DNA from: Opitutia bacterium UBA7374
Lineage (GTDB): Bacteria; Verrucomicrobiota; Verrucomicrobiia; Opitutales; Coraliomargaritaceae
DNA length: 5,777 bases
Assembly: GCA_002469895.1 (NCBI GenBank)
Contig: DKOA01000017.1
Coordinates: forward strand, 1 to 5,777
Direction of reading: 5' to 3'
Shown: piece after piece, positions 1 to 5,777 of the stretch
How positions within the stretch are numbered: position 1 is the first letter of the stretch
Layout of the letters: every line of letters begins with the position of its first letter
Position numbers and translations under genes: made by a program
The notes under the pieces: model-generated
What the model saw: only the letters and a program-made list of their open reading frames with translations
Told to the model about the DNA's origin: nothing
Databases searched by the model: none

Positions 1-19
1 ATTGATTTTATTGAATAAT

Positions 20-101
<82 letters not shown>

Positions 102-126
102 TGGTTTGGCGCAGTGATAAGCGTTT

Positions 127-156
127 TAAAGCATCGAAGTATGGGGCGGATGTAAA
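127..156 (-). promoter_or_regulatory. Possible promoter of the initiator tRNA
   Basis: On the minus strand there is TTTACA (151-156), five of six bases matching a sigma-70 -35 box. After an 18-base spacer comes GCTTTA (127-132), a poor -10 match. Initiation would fall about 20-25 bases before the tRNA 5' end. It is the best candidate I can find here, but weak. Confidence 0.25.
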
Positions 157-208
157 GCGGTTTTTTTGGGCGCGGTGTTTTATCGGTGATTTTCCTGCAA
201 AAATCGCA

Positions 209-236
209 TTGACAGGGCCTTTGTTTTTCGGGTTTT

Positions 237-238
<2 letters not shown>
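209..238 (+). promoter_or_regulatory. Candidate sigma-70 promoter of tRNA-Gly
   Basis: A perfect TTGACA -35 box (209-214) is followed by an 18-base spacer and TTTTCT (233-238), which matches TATAAT at three of six positions. The sequence after the -10 is GC-rich, as in many tRNA promoters under stringent control. The position fits transcription starting roughly 10-15 bases before the mature tRNA. The -35 is convincing; the -10 is not. Confidence 0.5.
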
Positions 239-338
<100 letters not shown>

Positions 339-370
339 GCCTCCGACAGTTTCTGTCGGGGGCTTTTTTT
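339..370 (+). terminator. Intrinsic terminator after tRNA-Gly
   Basis: An 11-bp stem pairs 339-349 with 353-363 around a TTT loop, with one T:G wobble and otherwise Watson-Crick pairs. Seven T residues (364-370) follow directly. It begins 8 bases after the tRNA CCA and separates the tRNA transcript from ndk. Confidence 0.92.
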
Positions 371-382
371 GGCGAAGTCGAG

Positions 383-410
383 TTGTCGTATGGGCGGTGC
401 TGGCTATTCT
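383..410 (+). promoter_or_regulatory. Possible promoter of ndk-ispF
   Basis: TTGTCG (383-388), a 16-base spacer and TATTCT (405-410) form a partial sigma-70 match in the 111-base gap between the tRNA-Gly terminator and ndk. A promoter is expected here because the terminator isolates ndk from upstream transcription. The exact boxes are uncertain. Confidence 0.3.
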
Positions 411-481
411 GTTTTGGCTATTGTCGATTCGGCTTGTCAGTTTCGGGTCGGACTCCCATCTTGCGGCTTGTTTTCACTATC

Positions 482-889
482 ATGGAAAAGACATTTATTA
501 TCCTCAAACCCGACTGTATGGAGAAGCGTATAGCGGGTGCAGTTATCTCCCGCTTTGAAAAGGCCGGTTTCGAAATTGTCGCGTCGAAAGTCGCGCAATT
601 GGACGGGCCGATTCTGCGTGCGCATTATGCGCATGTCGCTGATCTGCCATTTTTTCCGGATATCGAAGCTTTCATGAGCTCGCGTCCGGTACTGCTGATG
701 ATTCTCTCTGGTGAGAATGTAATCCGTGCCGTGCGCGAATTGCTCGGGCCAACGAATTCTCAGGAGGCACCGGCGGGCACGATTCGTGGTGATCTGGGTA
801 CCGACATGATGCGCAATGTGGTGCATGCTTCGGACGGGCCGGAGTCGTCGGCTGTTGAAATCAGTCGTTTCTTCCCGGAGTTGGCATGA
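482..889 (+). CDS. ndk: Nucleoside diphosphate kinase
   Basis: This 135-residue cytoplasmic enzyme transfers the gamma phosphate from ATP to NDPs through a phosphohistidine. The whole family fold is present. It begins TFIILKPD with Lys9. Residues 86-104 (ELLGPTN...APAGTIRGD) match the nucleotide-binding region, with Arg85 and Arg102. The active-site segment is RNVVHASDGPESS, with catalytic His115 and Asn112. The length is at the short end of the usual 135-150. The frame stays open upstream to base 287, but that would run through tRNA-Gly and the terminator. The ATG at 482, directly before the conserved N terminus, is therefore the start. No Shine-Dalgarno sequence is visible before it. The TGA stop overlaps the ispF ATG. 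By supplying CTP, NDK feeds the IspD step just upstream of IspF; that link is pathway knowledge, not sequence evidence. Confidence 0.97.
   Translation: MEKTFIILKPDCMEKRIAGAVISRFEKAGFEIVASKVAQLDGPILRAHYAHVADLPFFPDIEAFMSSRPVLLMILSGENVIRAVRELLGPTNSQEAPAGTIRGDLGTDMMRNVVHASDGPESSAVEISRFFPELA
877..888 (+). promoter_or_regulatory. Ribosome binding site and coupled start of ispF
   Basis: GGAG at 877-880 lies five bases before the ispF ATG (886-888), inside the last codons of ndk. The start overlaps the ndk stop as ATGA. It is the clearest Shine-Dalgarno in the window and suggests reinitiation coupled to ndk translation. Confidence 0.7.
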
Positions 890-1368
890 CGCAAGTGCGA
901 ACGGGTCTGGGTATCGACAGTCACCGGTTCGTGGAAGGCGATTCGGAGCGGCCTCTGGTATTGGGCGGTTTGGAATTTAAGGATGCGCCTGCCCTGGCGG
1001 GCAATAGCGATGCCGATGTGCTGCTCCATGCGCTGACAGATGCGATCAGCGGGGTGACCGGTCGTACGGTGATTGGCGCGGTTGCGGATGAACTGTGCCA
1101 ACAGGGCGTGGTCGACAGTAAAGCGTATTTGCGCGAAGCCTTGAAGGACTTGGCTCCCTCGGTGCTTTCGCATGTGTCAATCGTCCTGGAAGGTCAGCGC
1201 CCGAAGATCGATCCGAAGGTACCCGCTTTGCGGGAATCGGTTGCCGGACTGCTCGAGATAGAAACGGATGCGGTCTGCATTACCGCGACGACCGGCGAGC
1301 AACTCGATGGGGTGGGCCGGGGCGAGGGGTTGCGCTGCACAGTGGTGGTGACGGCGTCTCAGGCGTAA
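886..1368 (+). CDS. ispF: 2-C-methyl-D-erythritol 2,4-cyclodiphosphate synthase, chlamydial-like variant
   Basis: IspF converts CDP-ME 2-phosphate to MEcPP with release of CMP in the non-mevalonate isoprenoid pathway; the family is trimeric and metal-dependent. The protein has 160 residues, a normal length. Metal ligands are visible as Asp11 and His13 (GLGIDSHRF) and His48 (DVLLHALTD). A Pro-Lys pair follows in GQRPKIDP, then TATTGEQ and GRGEGL at the nucleotide and substrate end. Two usual signatures are changed. The His of (A/G)HSDxD is Asn40, and the GDIGxxFPD segment is replaced by TVIGAVADELCQQG. From memory, Chlamydia IspF shares these same changes (NSDGD, ILGGLADEL, DSxxYL), which points to a PVC-lineage subtype rather than a broken gene. 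It overlaps ndk by four bases and ends six bases from the convergent S4-domain gene. Confidence 0.93.
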   Translation: MTQVRTGLGIDSHRFVEGDSERPLVLGGLEFKDAPALAGNSDADVLLHALTDAISGVTGRTVIGAVADELCQQGVVDSKAYLREALKDLAPSVLSHVSIVLEGQRPKIDPKVPALRESVAGLLEIETDAVCITATTGEQLDGVGRGEGLRCTVVVTASQA

Positions 1369-1374
1369 TCAGTT

Positions 1375-1770
1375 TTACCAGTCAGAGCCGAGGATGCGTT
1401 CGATGTCCCGACGGTTTTTCTTGGTTGGGCGTCCCCCTTGGTCGAGGGCGTAAAGGCGCGCATTATCGTGCTTTTCTTTGGCCGCCTGACGTTCGGAGTC
1501 CGGCGTGCGGTCTTCGAGAAATTCCGTCACGCGGGGTGCGCCGACGCGCTTTTCCGTGAGGCCGGTGACCAATAGTGTGCGGGTCAGTGCGCTGGTGCGT
1601 GCGGTAACAAGATCACCGGTGCGCAGTTTGGCAGAGGGTTTGGCGATGGTTCCGTTGAGGCGTACAGCGGAGCCACGGCAGGCATCTGCGGCCTCGTTAC
1701 GGGTTTTATAGATGCGTACAGCCCAGAGCCATTTGTCGATGCGGACGGCGGGTTGTTCGGTTTCGCTCAT
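1375..1770 (-). CDS. hslR: S4-domain RNA-binding protein, Hsp15 (HslR) family
   Basis: This 131-residue protein is close to the 133 of E. coli Hsp15. The S4 fold occupies about residues 8-58: VRIDKWLWAVRIYKTR is the family hallmark, followed by the LNGTIAKPSAKLRTGD turn. A charged helix follows, then the C-terminal basic segment GRPTKKNRRDIERIL (113-127), also as in Hsp15. E. coli Hsp15 binds 50S subunits carrying stalled nascent chains, in the ribosome rescue and heat-shock setting; the same role here is inferred. It starts 15 bases after the stop of the PLP enzyme gene and is probably cotranscribed with it. No Shine-Dalgarno is evident before the ATG. Its stop faces that of ispF with only six bases between, and no terminator hairpin is seen. 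Confidence 0.92.
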   Translation of the reverse strand: MSETEQPAVRIDKWLWAVRIYKTRNEAADACRGSAVRLNGTIAKPSAKLRTGDLVTARTSALTRTLLVTGLTEKRVGAPRVTEFLEDRTPDSERQAAKEKHDNARLYALDQGGRPTKKNRRDIERILGSDW

Positions 1771-1785
1771 GGGGCGGTCGGTGAT

Positions 1786-2943
1786 TTAGGCTTTTTCGAC
1801 TGCGCGGGCGATTTTCTCGAGTGCTTCAAGCAAGCGATCACGGGGGCAGCCAAAGTTAAGGCGGAGGTGTCCGCGACCGTGGAAGGGGGTACCGTCGGAG
1901 AGGCCGACACCATGTGCTTCAAAGTGCGCGGCTGGTCGGGCGAGTCCGAGTGCAGAGACGTCGAGCCAGGCAAGGTAGGTGGCCTGCATCGGGTGGAATT
2001 GGATGCCGGGGAGCTCGCGCTGGACAAAGTCAGCAAGGATTTGATGGTTCGATCGAAGGTAGTGAATGAGTGCCTGTCGCCAGGGCTCCCCATGTTTATA
2101 GGCAGCTGCGGTTGCGGTGTAGCCGAAGCAATTGACTTCAGTGATCAGCCCACGAAAGGTTTTACGGAATTTCTGACGGAGGCCATCATCCTCAATAATC
2201 GAGTAGGCGCAGGCCAGACCGGGCAGGTTATAGGTCTTGCTGGCAGCCATCAGGGTGATGGTGCGACGGGCGATTTCCGGACTGAGCGTGGCGGTAGTAA
2301 TGTGGCTGGCGGTCGGGTCAATGATGAGGTCGCAGTGGATTTCATCGGAGACGAGGATGAGGTCGTGTCGCAGACAGAAGTCGGCTAATTCGGTGAGTTC
2401 TTCGCGGGTGTAGACGCGCCCGACCGGGTTGTGTGGATTACAGAGGATGAAGAGGCGGGTATCCGGACGGACGGCCGCTTCGAGGGCATCGAAGTCGAGG
2501 GTCCAGAGATTGTTCTGGTTGAGAGCGAGGGGGACGGTGATCAGTTCGCGGTTGGCGTATTGTGGGGCACTGAGAAAGGGTGGGTATACCGGGGTAGTGG
2601 TGAGGACGGATTCGCCCGGTTGGGTGAAGGCGCGGCAGCAGATGTTCAAGGCGGGAACAAGTCCGGGCAGGAAGTCGAGCCATGGGGCTTCCGCTTTGTA
2701 GCCATGGCGTTGACTAAGATAGTCGAGAACGGCTTGTACGGGTGTTTCGTAGGGGACGGTGTAGCCGAAAACACCGTGCTCGAGGCGAGCCTGCAGGGCA
2801 TCGAGGATTTCGGGAGCGGTCGTGAAATCCATATCGGCCACCCAGAGTGGGAGGATGTCACCGCCCTTGTATTTGTCCCACTTAAGGGAGCCAAATCCAC
2901 TACGTTCCGGGCAGGTGTCGAATGTATACTTCGGTCCGGTCAT
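1786..2943 (-). CDS. PatB/MalY-type PLP-dependent cystathionine beta-lyase / aminotransferase
   Basis: This 385-residue fold-type I aminotransferase-like enzyme is close to the roughly 390 of E. coli MalY and B. subtilis PatB. It begins with the subfamily signature KWD (21-23) and LPLWVADMDF (31-40), followed by FGYT (59-62). The PLP site is visible as NPHNPVG (169-175), SDEIH (199-203) and SKTYNLPG with Schiff-base Lys236. Arg361 in LRLNFGCPR binds the substrate carboxylate. Family members cleave cystathionine or cysteine conjugates to homocysteine, pyruvate and ammonia; MalY also acts as a regulator. Substrate specificity cannot be told from sequence, so I leave the symbol blank. The ATG at 2943 puts the conserved N terminus at the normal distance. 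There is no Shine-Dalgarno. It probably leads an operon with the Hsp15-like gene. Confidence 0.93.
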   Translation of the reverse strand: MTGPKYTFDTCPERSGFGSLKWDKYKGGDILPLWVADMDFTTAPEILDALQARLEHGVFGYTVPYETPVQAVLDYLSQRHGYKAEAPWLDFLPGLVPALNICCRAFTQPGESVLTTTPVYPPFLSAPQYANRELITVPLALNQNNLWTLDFDALEAAVRPDTRLFILCNPHNPVGRVYTREELTELADFCLRHDLILVSDEIHCDLIIDPTASHITTATLSPEIARRTITLMAASKTYNLPGLACAYSIIEDDGLRQKFRKTFRGLITEVNCFGYTATAAAYKHGEPWRQALIHYLRSNHQILADFVQRELPGIQFHPMQATYLAWLDVSALGLARPAAHFEAHGVGLSDGTPFHGRGHLRLNFGCPRDRLLEALEKIARAVEKA

Positions 2944-2999
2944 CTGTTTGCGTCGGTCTGCTAAAATTGCCCGTTGGTTTATGGATGTTGTTGAATGGT

Positions 3000-3028
3000 C
3001 GATTCTAGGGCGAAGGAACCTAGAATTG
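3000..3028 (-). repeat. Inverted repeat across the stop codon of the beta-helix gene
   Basis: ATTCTAGG (3002-3009) pairs with CCTAGAAT (3019-3026) around a 9-base loop. One wobble and one more pair extend it to 3000/3028. The TAG stop of the beta-helix gene (3020-3022) lies in one arm. Neither side has an adjacent T run, so it is not a classical intrinsic terminator. On the minus strand the far arm contains TAGAAT (3007-3002), a possible -10 box for the downstream PLP enzyme gene but with only a poor -35. It could be an mRNA-stabilising hairpin, a non-canonical terminator or an operator. Confidence 0.55.
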
Positions 3029-5095
3029 GAAGCTCTTTTGATGCTGCCCTATGGCGTTTAAATCGTCCCGAACAGTCAGCGTGACGGTGTATTCTCCGGG
3101 GGCGTCATAGGTATGGGTGATCTGTTTACCGGTGGCATTTTGCCCATCCCCCAGGTCCCAATTATAGCGAATGATGACACCGTCCTTATCCCCGGAAGAG
3201 GCAGCATTTAGAGTGATTGTTGTACTGCCGGCCCCTTCCCTGAGAAGCGGCATGAAAGTGGCGGTGGGGGCAGCATTCCAGGAAGGGGTCCACTCAATCC
3301 CGGGTATCCAATCCTCTCCGCCGAATTCATAGGCACCGGCATCCGGAGCTTCGCCTTGGTAGTCGTCGTTGATACCGGCGACAAGTAGTCCCTTGTCGAT
3401 CGCGATTGATTTTTCAGTTAATCGAAAGTCGCCATAGTCGGGCCCGACAAATGCAAGTTCTTCAAGGGTGCCGTGAACATTATTCCGGATGTCATTTCCG
3501 ATAAAGTGACCGGTGGTGCCGATATTGTTGTAGGTGGTTATATCGGTCAGCTTTGCTCCTCTGGGTGCGTATTGCGCCATATCTTCGTGGGAACTATTGA
3601 CGAAGGTATTGTTGTAGGCGTCGATGACTCGACTGGCCATGTTCATACGCATCCCATTGTGGTGATCCCAGACAACATTATGATGGGCGAGATAGTCATT
3701 GGATACATTGTCGAGGTAGACGCCGGTACACCAGGCAGCGGAGCGTTGATCTCGTAACCAGTTGTAGCGAATGATCGAACCTTCTCCGTCGGTTACGCCT
3801 GTTTTAATCGAGCCCTGGTCTTTGGTGATCCAGCCAACTCGTGCGACATGATTGTATTCACAAAGGGAGGCGATGGTATCTTTCATATCAATCCCATTGC
3901 GCCCGGCATCATAGATCGTGTTTCTTCGAATCGTATGATTGCGCCCGATGGCATGAATACCGGCGGCCCATCCGGCGATCCAGTTCACATCATAGATCAG
4001 ACAATTTTCGATTAGATTATTTTCATGTGCTCCGTAGGGAACGGTTATTCCGGCTCCCCAGGAGTGTGCGATCTCGCAATTACGGATGATGCCATGGGAG
4101 GACTGCCAATGGATAGCGGCATCTCGCATCGCTTTCCATATGCGGATATGGGGAAGACTGAATCCGCCGAAAAGCGGTACCGGATATTCAATTCGACAAC
4201 GATCGATGACGCAGTGCTGGCTCCATTGGTTGTGAATGTTTGCGGCAAAGAAATGGATGCCGGTTACATTTATATGGGAGGAACTTTTTATGAGTAACCC
4301 ATTGAGCCGTGTGCGACCTTCGACCGTATGCTTGCCGGGATCGGCTTTATCGGGGCTTATAAAATAGAGATGCTGATCCGCTTTGTTGTAATACCATTCT
4401 CTTGCAGTATCGAGTGCATGGAGCGTATTAAAAATAAAGTACGGGCTTCCCTCTCTGGGTTGGAGTTCATGGACTCTACTATTGTTTATAAAGCGAAGGG
4501 TGCCGTCTACCTGTGCATCAATTGGGGAAGAGGTCGCGCACCATTGTTCGCCCGGGAGATACCACAGAGTTGCCCCTTGCCAAAAGTTGTCGGGAAAAGC
4601 ATCGAGGGCTGGGTCGGTAAAAGCCGAAGCTCCCTGCGCTTGTACTTTTTTAAGAGGGCCCATTTTAGCAAAAACGGGCTGGAGATAGTTATTGTCGGTG
4701 TTTGGCCAGCGGGCCTCCAGCATCATCTCCTGATCGACAAAGACCTGAAGAATATCGTCACATTTTGCTTTGTAAGTCCGGTCTTTGTGGGGCTCCCAAT
4801 GACTGATCGGATCCAGTCCGGTTATACGCACGGTCTCATTCGGGTAGGCCACAAATCGTATCTTCTGGTTCTCATTGCCGTGTTTGTTCCGGACGGTCAC
4901 CGTTTCCCGATAAGTGCCACCGCGAATATAGCAGGTGTCTCCTTTCTTCACCAGATCGGCCGCGCGCTGAATGGTTCGAAATGGAGCTTCTTTGCTGCCC
5001 TCGTTGGCATCGTTTCCATCGGTTGCTACGTAGTAAGTGGCTGCTTCAATGCTCGAGAGGCAAGCAAGGAGCAGGATGGAATAGGTTAATTTCAT
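3020..5095 (-). CDS. Secreted right-handed beta-helix protein with C-terminal PKD domain, probable polysaccharide-active enzyme
   Basis: The product has 691 residues. Residues 1-18 are a signal peptide (MKLTYSILLLACLSSIEA) with likely cleavage before AATYYVA. Residues 20-95 are the usual first coil of secreted beta-helix proteins (YYVATDGNDANEG, APFRTIQRAAD, GDTCYIRGGTYRETV). Residues 97-265 form an inserted domain including VFVDQEMMLEARWPN. Residues 270-560 are Asn-rich helix rungs such as IIRNCEIAHSWGAGI and HTIRRNTIYDAGRNGIDM. Residues 585-602 link to a PKD domain (about 609-677) with YNWDLGDG and THTYDAPGEYTVTLTV. Relatives are lyases or glycoside hydrolases; the ARWPN segment recalls GH141-like helices, but this is weak. 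I chose the ATG at 5095, not the in-frame ATG at 5176, because it directly precedes the signal peptide. A lipobox-like LLAC (9-12) is an alternative. Base composition looks more AT-rich than in ndk-ispF. Confidence 0.85.
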   Translation of the reverse strand: MKLTYSILLLACLSSIEAATYYVATDGNDANEGSKEAPFRTIQRAADLVKKGDTCYIRGGTYRETVTVRNKHGNENQKIRFVAYPNETVRITGLDPISHWEPHKDRTYKAKCDDILQVFVDQEMMLEARWPNTDNNYLQPVFAKMGPLKKVQAQGASAFTDPALDAFPDNFWQGATLWYLPGEQWCATSSPIDAQVDGTLRFINNSRVHELQPREGSPYFIFNTLHALDTAREWYYNKADQHLYFISPDKADPGKHTVEGRTRLNGLLIKSSSHINVTGIHFFAANIHNQWSQHCVIDRCRIEYPVPLFGGFSLPHIRIWKAMRDAAIHWQSSHGIIRNCEIAHSWGAGITVPYGAHENNLIENCLIYDVNWIAGWAAGIHAIGRNHTIRRNTIYDAGRNGIDMKDTIASLCEYNHVARVGWITKDQGSIKTGVTDGEGSIIRYNWLRDQRSAAWCTGVYLDNVSNDYLAHHNVVWDHHNGMRMNMASRVIDAYNNTFVNSSHEDMAQYAPRGAKLTDITTYNNIGTTGHFIGNDIRNNVHGTLEELAFVGPDYGDFRLTEKSIAIDKGLLVAGINDDYQGEAPDAGAYEFGGEDWIPGIEWTPSWNAAPTATFMPLLREGAGSTTITLNAASSGDKDGVIIRYNWDLGDGQNATGKQITHTYDAPGEYTVTLTVRDDLNAIGQHQKSFQF

Positions 5096-5274
5096 TGGGT
5101 AGGAATTGACGCAATGTCGATCAACGGACGGTCTCTTCGCGGTGAATTGAAGATAAAGGAAGCGTACTGCCTGCATCGGTTAGGAAAAATTTCGTTTATT
5201 GCCTGCGAACACGGGGGATCCTATTTTTCCGTGCGCTCATTACGTTTGGACAGAAGATGGATTGAACCACCGCC
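5096..5274. other. Intergenic region upstream of the beta-helix gene
   Basis: These 179 bases separate two minus-strand genes. I find no convincing sigma-70 boxes and no Shine-Dalgarno before the ATG at 5095. A weak hairpin (5256-5260 with 5267-5271, 6-base loop) lies four bases after the upstream gene's stop but lacks a T run. An 8-bp inverted repeat, GGAAAAAT (5183-5190) with ATTTTTCC (5223-5230), is separated by 32 bases and could be a regulatory site or chance. The spacing allows the beta-helix gene its own promoter. Confidence 0.4.
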
Positions 5275-5777
5275 TTACGATTGTTTCTTTGGTAAAACGA
5301 CCCTTCGGCGGGGGACTGTACGAACGTTCTTCTGGGTGCCATTTGGCTTATTCGGAGTGGCTTGGGGGAAGCCAGCCGGTGGCTTGGGAGTTGTCCCGAG
5401 GCTCACACTGGTATTCACAGGCATGGCTGCATGGCTGCTGCTGATCAGGGTGACCTGCTCGGTGCTGCTCCCTTTTGTGACCATAACCGAGAGGGAGTTC
5501 GCATCGTAACTCCCGATTCGATAGCCTTCCGCGTTGGCCGCATTTTCTTTGATCCAAAAGCTTTTTTTTGTGCGTTTATCAAAGAAGCTAAGGGTGTAGG
5601 TGGCATTCATACACATGATGCCGCGTAGTTCGAGGCTACGGGCAATCTCACCATTGCGTACGTTGTTCGGTGGTGGTGGGGGTGGTGTTTTTTCGCTTTC
5701 GCTATAGCCGGGAGGGAGGAAGGGGCTGTCGCTCTGAAGGGTCTTATCGGCGCATAGAGCCACGGGGATGAGCCCTA
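5275..5777 (-). CDS. Hypothetical exported proline-rich protein, 5' end beyond the window
   Basis: The last 166 codons are visible, ending at TAA (5275-5277). A GTG at 5761-5763 could be read as a start, but the frame stays open to the window edge. The residues around it (GLIPVALCA then DKTLQ) look like the end of a signal peptide cut after ALCA, so the true start is probably outside. After the cleavage site come a linker with six consecutive prolines (TPPPPPPNN) and a beta-rich stretch (SLELRGIMCMNATYTLSFFD, then KSFWIKE, GYRIGSYD, LSVMVTKG, EQVTLI). A Pro/Thr-rich tail with a basic end (RTVPRRRVVLPKKQS) closes the protein. The LRGI...YRIGSYD...V.L pattern vaguely recalls GspC/PilP periplasmic domains of secretion systems; that is a guess. 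I do not recognise the family. Confidence 0.7.
   Translation of the reverse strand, partial: GLIPVALCADKTLQSDSPFLPPGYSESEKTPPPPPPNNVRNGEIARSLELRGIMCMNATYTLSFFDKRTKKSFWIKENAANAEGYRIGSYDANSLSVMVTKGSSTEQVTLISSSHAAMPVNTSVSLGTTPKPPAGFPQATPNKPNGTQKNVRTVPRRRVVLPKKQS

Noticed and set aside
1753..2964. Long plus-strand open frames (1753-2388 and 2431-2964) antisense to the PLP enzyme gene
   Set aside because: No recognisable domains; they mirror the codon structure of a well-supported gene on the other strand.
4328..5089. 253-residue plus-strand open frame antisense to the beta-helix gene
   Set aside because: No recognisable motif, and it lies wholly opposite a gene with clear signal peptide and domain signatures.
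5096..5176. In-frame extension of the beta-helix gene by 27 codons to an ATG at 5176
   Set aside because: The added residues do not look like a leader, while the ATG at 5095 directly begins a good signal peptide.
5183..5230. GGAAAAAT...ATTTTTCC inverted repeat as a terminator
   Set aside because: The arms are AT-rich and 32 bases apart, with no T run after a compact stem.
5761..5763. GTG start for the right-edge gene
   Set aside because: The frame stays open to the edge, and the GTG falls inside what looks like the hydrophobic core of a signal peptide.

Overview
The window looks like a piece of a chromosome from the PVC superphylum, most likely a verrucomicrobium of the Opitutae / Puniceicoccales kind (Coraliomargarita-like). 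This is inference. It rests on an IspF that resembles the chlamydial version as I remember it, on a secreted beta-helix plus PKD protein of a kind common in Verrucomicrobia and Planctomycetes, and on weak or absent Shine-Dalgarno sequences before most genes. No mobile-element gene, CRISPR array or defence system is visible.

Bases 1-370 hold two divergently transcribed tRNA genes: initiator tRNA-Met (minus strand) and tRNA-Gly with anticodon GCC (plus strand). The tRNA-Gly gene has a candidate promoter with a perfect TTGACA -35 box and is followed by a strong intrinsic terminator. The initiator tRNA has two mismatched stem positions. The leader just before tRNA-Gly carries a short copy of that tRNA's own 3' end.

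Bases 482-1368 are a plus-strand pair, ndk and ispF, with an ATGA stop/start overlap that suggests translational coupling. NDK makes nucleoside triphosphates, including the CTP used in the MEP isoprenoid pathway. IspF makes the cyclodiphosphate intermediate of that pathway. The two genes end tail-to-tail, six bases apart, against a minus-strand pair: a PatB/MalY-type PLP-dependent C-S lyase (2943-1786) and, 15 bases downstream of it, an Hsp15-type S4-domain RNA-binding protein (1770-1375).

Bases 3020-5095 (minus strand) encode a 691-residue exported right-handed beta-helix protein with a C-terminal PKD domain, probably a polysaccharide-active enzyme. A hairpin overlaps its stop codon and lies between it and the patB/malY-like gene. 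The right edge (5275-5777, minus strand) holds the 3' part of a gene for a small exported, proline-rich protein of unknown function; its start lies beyond the window.

The strongest items for follow-up are the chlamydial-like IspF lacking the usual GDIGxxFPD segment, the tRNA-Gly leader repeat, the mismatched initiator tRNA, and the unassigned beta-helix protein. I saw no clear evidence for a wholly new multi-gene system.
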